Positions 32,401 to 41,300 of a stretch of DNA of 64,000 nucleotides are shown piece by piece. The DNA comes from Branchiostoma floridae. Lineage: Eukaryota > Chordata > Leptocardii > Amphioxiformes > Branchiostomatidae. A program made the translations under genes and the position numbers. The notes beneath the pieces were generated by a model that was not told where the DNA came from, ran no database searches, and saw only the letters and a list, made by a program, of their open reading frames with translations. Numbering within the stretch: the stretch's first letter is position 1; each line of letters opens with the position of its first letter. The DNA lies in the NCBI RefSeq assembly GCF_000003815.2, contig NC_049997.1, positions 14,696,213 through 14,760,212 on the forward strand, given 5' to 3'.

Positions 32401-35400
32401 TAGCGTTTTTAAGTTAAAAGGAACACAAAAAGGAAGAAAGGTAAGGAAAAAGCTTGGCATGATTTTGCCCATATAAGGGGTGATAGTATTCAATAAATAA
32501 TTATTTGATGTACAGTTTAAGTTTTTACTCACGTCATCACTTCTAGAGGTCCTTTTCCTACTAGGAGGTCTCATTATCTCCTCCATGGTTGAATCTTTTC
32601 CGTCTTCCGATGCTGATGACATATGCGAGGCGCGGGAGCGTGAAGCTCGTGTGGACATCCGTCCTACCGTCTCCGCAACCTCGACTTTTTGCCGCGGGAG
32701 AACGGAAGATTTCCGCTTCATGGTGGCGACTTTGCAGGACAGGCGGACCGACTGGCGTTTGGAGCTCCGTCGGCTAGACCGTGTTGACCGTGTCGATCTG
32801 TTGCTCGTGTTTGAGATGTCAGACTTGGCTGTCTCCTCTTCCAAGCTGTCTTGTTCAACAGATTCTTGCATCATCTCCTCTTCTTCAACAGGAGCATCAG
32901 TTTTGGTAGCGCTGTCGGTTTCTGCGGCGTCCTTGCCTCCCATCCATTCTACGATCTTACTCGCTGCGGCTGACACAAACTGTCTTGCTTTTGAGCGTGT
33001 GCTTCTCATTGGCTGTTGCTGGGGGGCGGGGCTTGCCGCTAGCTGTGTCTTGGACTTCTGCTGTAGTTTGCCTGCTATTGGCTTCTTTAGCTGTTTCTGT
33101 GGCGTGTCGTCATCGGAAGAACTTACTATCATCTCTTCGTGTTTCTTGATAAGATCCTTGACAAAGCCGGTACCGGGGGTGGCTGGCTTCACTGGAGACG
33201 TTCGGACTTCTGGGAAGAAGCGCGTCTTGACACTTTCTGTCTCCATCTCTTCCACGTCCTCACTTTCACTTGTAGGCTTGTCGTCTCCCTCTGACATCTC
33301 GCTTTCTGTGGTCTCCTCAGATGGTTTGTCTGCGATCTTGATTTTGTTGGCTTGTCTCTTCTTTGCCGGAGACTTCTGAGTGTCTGATTCTGACTCCGAT
33401 CCTTTCTGCAGTCTAGTTTTGGTGCGGGTGGATCTGGCTGTCGTGGTTTCTTCGCCTTCCGTGTCGGTTTCCGATGAGGCCATTGCTGTGTCGGATTCGG
33501 ACTTCTTTTGTAGTCTAGTTTTGGTGCGAGTGGACCTGGTTGTTGTACCTACTTCTTCGCCTTCGGTGTCGGTACCACTTTTGCCAGATGCCATTGCCTT
33601 GTCAGACTCATCTTCTGATTTCTTTTGCAATCTGGTTTTAGTGCGTGTCAAACGGGTTGCTGTAGCAGTTACTTCGCTTTCGGTGTCAGTCCCGCTTTTG
33701 CCAGGTGCCATTTCTGCGCCAGCCTCTGATTCCGTTTGCAGTCTAGATTTGGTACGCGTAGACCTGTTTGTTGCAACAGATTCCTCGCTTTCTGTGTCGG
33801 TCCCACTTTTGCCAGATGCCTTTGCATTATCCAACTCGGGTTCAGACCCCTTCTTGACTCTTTTAGATGGTGGTATATGCTCTGTTGTTTCTTCACCCTC
33901 TGTATCAGTACCAGTGCTACTTTGCGTGAGGTTTCTCTGCCTTGATGCACGAGTTGCTCTGGTTGGTCGGATGACCGTCACCTCTGCTTCGGAATCGGAC
34001 TCTGTGGTATTTCCGCCCCGTGTGCGAGTAGAGCGTGTGGTCTTGGGGGGAGGCGGCTGGGCAAAGCTCACTGATTGGCTGGCGTGCGTAGGGGGAGGAG
34101 TCTTGCAGTCTTCCACCTTCTGTGTGGGGATGTTCAGGGTTGCCTTGAGCAGTTCTGTCTCAGAGATGGCCTTGAGTTCGTGGGCGTTTGATCTCCGCAT
34201 GGCTCTACTCCGTCTAGAAGCAGAGCTCCTGGACAAGGAAACAAACATTTCATGGCACTTAGTATATTCAAGTGCTTGTGTTCCGACCTATCAGCCCAAG
34301 GTTTCTAAAGCAAACTTTATGCAAGGCATGTTTTAGGATGGACCGAAGCCACAAGGCATAACTCTAGATCTGTGCTGTTCATTGGACTTTCATTGACATA
34401 TATGTGTATATGCACAAGTCTAATACATGTATTGAGAAACTACTTTAACCTTCAATTTAAAGTTAGCTGTTTGGCACTTATTTTGTATTGGTTACTGTGT
34501 CTTTCAGGAGGGAGAATGTTGAGAACAAAGAAGAGAACCCTGTTTTATGTGCCAAGAAGATACCTGTACTACTAGTATTTCTGTACTAGTAATTCAAGGT
34601 TAAATTGATTTTTTTTATATTACCTCCTTTTAGCTGCAGGCTCCACATTTTCTTCCTCCTCCTCTACTTCTGGTAGTTTCCGGATGCGTCTCCGGCGGTT
34701 CTTGGCTGATGGCGTCTTGGGCAGCAACTCTGGTTCTTTCCTGTACATGTTAAATGAAAAATTATTTGCATGGACTGGAGTTGAGACATTCAAGTTTAAA
34801 AACTAAAAAAGTGCAAAAAGACAAAAGATGGTGGATGCCATTTGAAACATCTGACCATTTTCAAAATCATATCCAGTTGCTTGAGTAACTGCTTTTTTGG
34901 CGTAAAAAATTGCATATTTTCCAAAACAAATTTTATCCAGAATTCGGCACACAAAGATCACTAAAGGTAATCTGCAGTATAGCAATTCTACCTACTTAGT
35001 GTCTTACTGTAGTTTTATAATCTCCAAGCAGATCCTACGGTAGCATAAGATAGTATCAAAGGCTGGCAGAGGAGTGAAGCCGGCCTAGGAGTGTGTTTGG
35101 CTACCGGGGCAAATGGACACCTCTTGGCAGACTACACTCCTTGGCCAGTTTGGTACTATTTCATGCCATTGTAGGATCTGCTTGGAGATTAGTAGTTTTA
35201 GACAATTTAGATTGAGTTCACACGTCTCCAGACAACAAACTACGACATTAACTGATTAACTCATCATTAAGCAATTAGCATTTGAATGGCCATTCTCACA
35301 GATTTGCTTTGTGCCATAAGCCCCACATTCTAATTAATGCATCTGGCATGTTAGGGCATGTTCTACTGTGGACAGAAATGGGATAATCCTCCATTGTGAA

Positions 35401-36188
35401 CTGTCTTTTCTGTATTTTCATTTATTTTTGTTGAAGAAGGGTAAGGACGGTTTTCAGTTGAAATTATGTTCAGCATTATTTGCTGTGTAGTCACCATGAA
35501 CATTTAAAATTTGCTCACCTGGCAAAGGACTTCTTGGCCACCTCCAGGACTTCGTTCAGCCATGTCATGTGCTCCTCCTCAAACGTCTTGTTGAAGTCCG
35601 CCAGTTGTGATGTCATGAACTTGTGCAGACGCAGTCCAACTGGAAACAAAGAAAGCAACTTCTAATCAAAGACAAAGACTTCATATGTCAGCTTTAGATG
35701 TTTTGTGTCAAACTACAACAGTCAAATCTACATGCACTGTATGGATTTAGTTCATAACATTACATGGGCTGCTTTTTATTGTTATACCGATACTGCCAAG
35801 TGTACAGCAAAAATTGTACTAAGTTAGTGAACTGGACATTTACGTATAAATTTATTTCAAGTAGAGTACATGGACCAGTGCAGGTTAGGTGCAGGTAGAC
35901 ACTAGAAATACCTGCACAGCTCAAATTTTACCTGCACTAACCTGCATATGCAGTGGTATATTTTGAGCCCTGACTATGTTTGTAAGTTATTTTGTAAAAT
36001 TGTCTTACACACACTGTACAGTTTCACACACAAAACGTAAACTGAAGTTCCTACCTGTGCCTGAAGAACTCTAGTAGTATCTACTCTAAAGGGCTGAGAA
36101 AATCATTAATAAAAATTTGACGATCAGACTTCAGAGTGTACTTACGTGTGTGTGTCAGCACTGTGCTGTTGCTTGGTTCTCTCGGCAT
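26427..36188 (-). CDS. INCENP: Inner centromere protein, chromosomal passenger complex scaffold (complete)
   Basis: Fifteen exons: 36146-36188, 35519-35639, 34624-34740, 32533-34228, 32241-32377, 31960-32053, 31748-31786, 31273-31407, 30741-30850, 30314-30557, 29642-29847, 29055-29196, 28484-28684, 27501-27651 and 26427-26602; 1203 residues, all phases close. INCENP anchors Aurora B, survivin and borealin at centromeres and the midzone. Residues 15-55 resemble the CEN box (FEEEHMTWLNEVLEVAKKSF), followed by KEPELLPKTPSAKNRR. Residues 95-659, in one large exon, are disordered with TRSTRTKTRLQ repeats. SFIKRNTPVKQ matches the family just before the Lys/Glu/Arg-rich single alpha-helix (about 795-1070). 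The C-terminal IN-box spans 1096-1203: SYDMTPQ, SDDSTDDE, IPRWAQ, the aromatic QCYYPPDLSKIFG, and the Aurora-phosphorylated TSS in KRTSSAVWNSP (residues 1191-1193). The protein ends soon after the IN-box, without the short tail seen in human. Confidence 0.95.
26680..27330. repeat. Direct duplication flanking an inserted segment in the last INCENP intron
   Basis: 26690-26840 and 27200-27330 are diverged direct copies, sharing caaagttg/caaaagttgg, cagtggctctattctgtgataggagg and similar blocks. A short direct repeat gacaagattgtacattgt also occurs at about 26822 and 27161. The segment between has a promoter-like and a poly(A)-like signal, described separately. Confidence 0.55.
26850..27160 (+). 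mobile_element. Solo-LTR-like insertion (tentative)
   Basis: Within about 300 bases there is a CCAAT-inverse motif (gattggtt), a TATA box in cctataaaagcgagg near 26967, then aataaagttcc near 27060 and a G/C-richer stretch. That order, promoter then poly(A) signal, is what a retrotransposon long terminal repeat looks like. Terminal TG...CA borders and a clean short target duplication were not found, so this is a guess; an intronic promoter is an alternative. Confidence 0.3.
27890..28289 (-). mobile_element. tRNA-derived SINE, intact head
   Basis: The minus strand begins gaccgcgtggcgcagtggca (A box TGGCGCAGTGG). About 45 bases later comes a B box in gtgttcgaatcc, then the family tail cttgtgcccttgggaaaggc and actttacacgac. 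The head resembles a tRNA but the region between the boxes lacks pairing arms. Related tails are at 42290-42420, 49740-49870 and 59225-59310. It sits in an INCENP intron. Confidence 0.8.
29885..30235. repeat. 85-bp minisatellite in an INCENP intron
   Basis: The landmark ataagggaaacttttca occurs at 30031, 30116 and 30201, a spacing of exactly 85. Each unit contains several internal tttttcatggggac-type subrepeats, so the array looks hierarchical. The left part is more degenerate. Confidence 0.85.
33376..33921 (-). repeat. Five in-frame repeats of about 35-40 codons in INCENP
   Basis: Residues about 197-378 repeat SGTDTEGEE, then a TRSTRTKTRLQKKSE core, then ASGK. Copies two to five are close; the first is diverged (HIPPSKRVKKGSE). 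Acidic TDTE and basic TRTKTRLQ blocks alternate. I do not recall such repeats in vertebrate INCENP. A role in DNA or microtubule binding is only inference. Confidence 0.85.
35019..35190. mobile_element. MITE, ATCTCCAAGCAGA family (172 bp)
   Basis: The termini aatctccaagcagatcctac and gtaggatctgcttggagatt are perfect 20-bp inverted repeats. Flanking TA on both sides suggests a TA target duplication, typical of Tc1/mariner-type movers. It lies in the INCENP intron between exons 2 and 3. Confidence 0.85.
35866..35972. mobile_element. Dispersed element ending TTTTGAGCCCTG
   Basis: Contains acatggaccagtgcaggtta, repeated acctgcac blocks and the end ttttgagccctg. It is nearly the same as 62766-62874, and an inverted version forms the left part of 40627-41021. 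Internal tgcatatgcag palindromes are shared. Confidence 0.7.
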
Positions 36189-36520
36189 GATGATGATTAT
36201 ACTTCTCCTCTTCTTCACTCCAATATAAAATCTGGAAAGACAAAAATGAACAGTTAGATTTTTCAAAACAGTTTCTGGTTGACAAGGCACATGCACGAGC
36301 TTGACAAAAACCGAAACAAAGTACGCTCGTTTAACTATGTTTTCTTGACTTCTGTAATATTCTCGTGCAAATATATAAGTTTTACCTACCTAGCTCATAT
36401 AGATTTGTCCTAATACCGATGCCTTGGGGCCGGCAAAGGTAAAAATTACTCCTGTTCCTCCGTCGGCAACAACCTTCTTCTGTTGGAACTCGAGAAAATG
36501 GTGTCTTCCGTTAGTTCCCG
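36189..36520 (-). other. INCENP 5' untranslated region with probable non-coding exon
   Basis: An acceptor-like ctttccag lies just above the start exon, which would begin at 36230. A donor-like gtaggtaaa lies at about 36392 on the minus strand. This suggests an upstream untranslated exon covering roughly 36393-36510. Inferred from splice signals only. Confidence 0.45.
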
Positions 36521-36800
36521 GATTTCAAATTTCGTGTCACCCAGCTAACCAATCACAGCTCAGTATTTCTGACGTGACCTTTCCGTGAACTCTCAAACAA
36601 CCAAAAATATTTGAATACGTTTAATATTCTCCATAGTTTTATATATTGTTTATATGTAGATGAATAATTATCTTTAAAGATACCAATTTGAGAATTTCTA
36701 TGGAAAATTTCAGATTTAGTAAAGTCTCACCGACTCTCGTAGTCACGTGGTATAATTGAGCGTTTTGTGCGAGAGTTGGCCACGTCTACTGTCCGGACCG
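36520..36800. promoter_or_regulatory. Bidirectional promoter between INCENP and COPB1
   Basis: The two genes diverge and their inferred non-coding first exons (about 36393-36510 and 36790-36860) leave only about 280 bases between them. This interval holds a CCAAT box (36549-36553), a CRE-like tgacgtga (36570-36577) and a CACGTG E-box (36743-36748). No TATA box is well placed. CCAAT and CRE elements are common in cell-cycle and housekeeping bidirectional promoters. Confidence 0.5.
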
Positions 36801-36860
36801 GGAAAGACTCAGAAGAGTCGGTGGTTTCGGGATTTTCTTAAATATTTAACACATTGACAG
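36790..36860 (+). other. Probable non-coding first exon of COPB1
   Basis: A strong donor acag/gtaagt occurs at 36860/36861. The COPB1 start exon begins after an acceptor at 38358-38359 (gattttcag), 14 bases before its ATG. The 5' boundary of this exon is not visible. Confidence 0.45.
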
Positions 36861-37247
36861 GTAAGTTACACTTGTTTTGAGGTATTAAGGATTCATTTAA
36901 ACAGCATCACTAGGTGTTCATTGTTGTTTTAGGCCTTGTGACCCAATTTGCTAAAGTAGAAGACAGGCCAAACCGGCATGCCCCCCTCCCCCTTTGAAAC
37001 CGACGTGTCCGTCTTCCCAAGTCTGGATAACTTCACGTTCTGAATAATTTTGGAAGGAATGAAACTATTTCGGACCTCCAAAGACGAAAAGAAACATACA
37101 TATCTCATCAAGAATAAGAATAATTATATACCACAGCCGTTGCTTCGAATATTCAAGGAAATATAAATGTTGTAGGATAATTCTACAGTAGGATTCTAGG
37201 AAGGTATTTTGAACTCTACACACCTTCAAAGTGACACAAAACTTACC

Positions 37248-38034
37248 CAGGGCTCGAATTAACCACTTGCCCACCCCTGCCGTGCAAGTAGTTTTCTCTG
37301 TGCGCAAGTTGTTCAGAAAGTCAGGTTGCGCACGGCGCAACTTTATTTTTGGGTAAACAAAACAATCCTTAAGTTACAGGCCCTTTACTAAAAAGATATC
37401 AGAAAATGTACACCCTGTTTTGGGGATGAACGCCTTTGGTAAGCCCTAATTTTCAAAGTTCCAAATTTGCGGATTTCAGCCGCTATAGAGCCGCCATTTT
37501 AAATCTACCTTCAAGTCTCGCGCAAAATCTCGCACTAACTCACATCTCGCGAATTGTGAGAGTCGCACCCCATTGGCCAATTCGGCGTGACGTAGAGCGC
37601 CTGGGCGCTGCTATAGGTGGAATATCTGATGACCCAACGCTGTGTTCACAGGAAAAATCACGCAGCAAGGCATGAAAAATCATTGACTGCCTAACGTCCT
37701 TGCCGATAAGTACAATGAGATAATTGATAAGTACAGTCAAACCTGTCTATAGCGGCCACTCAAGGGACCGGACAAATTTGGCCACTATAGACAGGTGGCC
37801 TCTGTATAGAGGTGGCAACTTGTAGATAAAATACCCAAGGGACCGACAAAAAGTGGCCACTATGGACAGGTGGTCCCTCTGTAGAGGTGGCCCCTAATAC
37901 AGGTTTGACTGTAGCTAATTTGGAGAGAGTAACAACTTGGAAGTGGCGCAACCTGAAATGCTGATGGCGCAAGTTAGTTTTTGATTCAGGTTGCCGCCTG
38001 CGCAACCTGGCTAAAAAAAGTATTTCGAGGCCTG
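37248..38034. mobile_element. hAT-like non-autonomous element, CAGGGCTCGAA terminus
   Basis: Left end cagggctcgaattaacc and right end tatttcgaggcctg are approximate inverted repeats. Flanks share ttacc. CAGGG termini are typical of the hAT superfamily. Both ends contain related cttgcccacccctg/gcgcaagtt blocks. It sits in the intron between the non-coding exon and first coding exon of COPB1 and encloses another MITE. Confidence 0.6.
37732..37913. mobile_element. MITE with TACAGTCAAACCTG termini, nested
   Basis: Ends tacagtcaaacctg and caggtttgactgta are perfect inverted repeats. The interior repeats ggccactatagacaggtgg. It lies wholly inside 37248-38034, so it inserted after that element. Confidence 0.85.
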
Positions 38035-38103
38035 TTACCTTACGTCTACTTTGACATACACTAATATTTTGCATGTAGCGTCCATGCACTAAGTGTACGT
38101 ACA

Positions 38104-38293
38104 TACTTTGTAAATGCAGTTAAGTTGGTGGGGCTTTGATTTCGCGGTAGCGGGAAAAAGGACTGTTCGTGGTAGCACCAAGAACTGTAAATTTATCTCT
38201 TAGTCTTACTGCCATAGAATAATGTTCGCAGTAAATTTGCAACACGAAAACCGCGAACATAAAACCACAGCGCAAATTTCTGCATTTACAGTA
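38104..38293. mobile_element. MITE, TACTGTAAATGCA family
   Basis: Left tttgtaaatgcagttaag and right tgcatttacagta, with interior cgcggtagcggg and accgcgaacataaaaccac. Closely related to 13054-13263. Confidence 0.75.
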
Positions 38294-38373
38294 CATGTAC
38301 TTGTGTCTGGAATTATAGCAAACACTCTTAGTTAATTTCGACCTGTATGTGATTTTCAGGATCAGAAGTCAAG

Positions 38374-41300
38374 ATGACGACCGCTGCAGAACAGCCATGT
38401 TACACTCTCATCAACATCCCTTCTGATGCAGAGCCTCCCACAGAACTGCAGCTCAAGACTGATCTGGGTATGGTTTGTTACTTTGTATTACATATAACCA
38501 GTAACCTGCCTTATGGCGTAACACACCAGGTTTGTAGTACTTGGTACTGAGGGGTACAAGCAGCATATCTGAGGAGATTTGATTGATCCACTTGCACGAT
38601 AAGTGTAGTGGGTTCTTCTGCATGCTCGAAGTGTGGCTCTCCTCAAACTACCAGTAGGACCTTTATTAAAAACTTAAACGTCACATCAGACTGATGTCGC
38701 AGTAGCTAGATTATAAGGTACTTATTGTCACGTTAGTGAAGTGAGCATATATATGTTAAGTACTTTTCCTAAGGTGAATGTCAGAGCATATTACTGATGT
38801 GATGAGGGGATTCTTACCCTAGTCCCAGAATCTATTATGAACTTCGAGTCAAGCAACCTACTGTTATGCTACTCAATACCCAATTACGGTATAGGTTAGG
38901 GTAAATTCTCTACTCTAAATTTTTTGTTGTACAGTGTTGTTTGGGGACTTAATAGGTATTTGGCATTTTCCTGTATTGCATTTTCACTTTCACTTTTTCC
39001 AGTACATTTCCTTGTCGGGGTAGACATTTCCCTGTATTGACATGTAAGACTTTTTTTCACAAATGTTCCATGTGTTCCTACCAACAGAGAAGGGAGATGT
39101 TCGTACCAAGACAGAAGCCCTGAAGAAGGTTATCCACATGATCCTGAATGGAGAGAAGATGCCTTCTCTACTCATGACTATCATCAGGTATGTAAACTGG
39201 AAAGGCCCCATTTTTAAAGAAAATGCAGAATGTTTCCTGGATAAGAAAAGTTGTAAGAAAAGAAATGAAGAAAGCTGATAGTCAAACATCATTGGTGATT
39301 TTTAGTGTTATTAACTGTTTAAGCCTACTCAAAGTAATCACTCTGAGTTTTGATAGATGATGGAAGAAACAAAAAAAACAAGCCAGTAAAAACAATATGT
39401 TTTCCTTCGGAAACATCATAAGGATGCTAGAAAAGACATGCAGCAATGAATGTTACTACGTGGGTTTCTGTCCTGAAGATATATGCTCAGTTGTGTTTAT
39501 TTTGTTTGTTTGTTTTATCTATTTGCACAGCAAAATATTAAATAAAACATTGTTAGATTGTACAAACACAATGAATTGATCAGGTGCAGGAAGAGGGGAA
39601 AAGCATATGGAGCCATGAATATCTGTTTGGTACAAGTTTTACCTAATAATGAAAATAGCTACGTGTATTACTATAATACCAAAAAGACAAAGTATACTTA
39701 ACCATTACTACTAGTTTGAGCTTTAGAGATTTTTATCTCTACCATAAGGTTTGTGATGCCACTACAAGACCACACCATTAAGAAACTGCTGCTGATTTTC
39801 TGGGAAATTGTGCCCAAGACTGGACCAGACGGCAAGATGCTCCACGAGTTCATCCTTGTCTGTGACGCCTACAGAAAGGTAAGCCACTTAAAACATCTTA
39901 AAAGTTTGTGGAAACAACCTTTTTTATGTCAAGAGCAGTTAGATTGTTTGTTCTGTATAACTTATATATCTTTGGCATGATGTAGTTCCAGCTCCAACCC
40001 ATGTTTAAAATGTCTGTATACATCATTTGATTCTGGTCTTCATATTTTGTTTTTTCATAGCATCATCAAGTTTTATAGCTCAACTGTACATCTTGAAATA
40101 TTCATGGCCTTTTTATTTGTGGTTTTCATGTTGCCCTATCTATCGCAAATTTTTCAATTTGTTACTAATGTTGAACATAATTGTTTTGATTGCAAATGTA
40201 ATACACAGCAAAAACCTCTTATCCTTCTCTACCAGAGAGAAATTGGGAAAAAGTGGGAAAATAATAAATTATTGAATTCACAGTACCTCTATTAGGATAT
40301 CTTTGCTGTCTAGAATATCTCATTCTGTCAATCATATGATGTAAATAATGATGTGTCATTTTTGTTCAGGACCTTCAACATCCCAACGAGTTCATACGCG
40401 GTTCCACGCTGCGTTTCCTGTGCAAGCTGAAGGAGTCGGAGTTATTGGAGCCCCTCATGCCGTCCATCCGCACCTGTCTGGAACATCGACACTCCTATGT
40501 GCGCAGGAATGCCGTCCTGGCCATCTTCACCATTTACAAGTCAGTCTTTTTTGGCAACACCTTGTGGGTGGAGCCTCTTATTTCATCGTTGAATCGCCAC
40601 AGATGATTTTTTTATAAACATGTAAGCAGGGCTGGAAATATCACCTGCGTATGCAGGTTAATGCAGGTAAAGGTTGGGCTGTGCAGGTATTTCTGTCTGC
40701 ACCTAACCTGCACCAGGCTTTTGAGACTTGTCCCATACATGAGAAATGACACAGCTGATCACAATGAGGACAGTAATGGTGATCACTGATAGTAAAGTAA
40801 TTATTGTGAGTACATCAACATGTAACTTTTTATTCAGTTTCTATGCAAGGCAGTTTTCTCTTATATTTGTTGTTAGTAAACAGGTGTACAAAATATGTTC
40901 AAAAGGCTGTTTTATCCACTTTTGGGGTGTATTTGAGTGGTGCAGGTAACATTTCTCTAATGTGCAGGTAATTTCAAAAGTTAGTCGGAATTGTTGCAGG
41001 TAGACAGTATTTCGAGCTCTGTATTAAGCCTTATTAGATAGAAGAAAGTCTTTCTTGTTCATACCTTGTGGGTGTAGCCTTCTATGTAATGAATGGTGAA
41101 CAGACAATTTGATTAAAGATAAAATCACAACAACCAATAAGCATTCAATTTGTTTGATTGTATTTTTGTAGGAACTTTGACACCTTGATTCCTGATGGCC
41201 CAGAGCTGATCCACAACTTCTTGGAACAAGAACAGGACGCCTCCTGCAAGAGGAACGCCTTCATGATGCTCATCCATGCTGATCAGGTAAGACAGAAAAC

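Noticed and set aside
32585-34336. Plus-strand open frames of 264 and 318 residues opposite the big INCENP exon
   Set aside because: Mirror images of the low-complexity Ser/Thr/Arg/Glu coding region. INCENP itself is supported by exact splice phases and conserved domains.
38360-38467. Calling the plus-strand coatomer gene gamma-COP (COPG)
   Set aside because: The sequence matches beta-COP throughout ([14 protein letters not shown] at the start, [15 protein letters not shown] in the C-terminal region) and has its 953-residue length.
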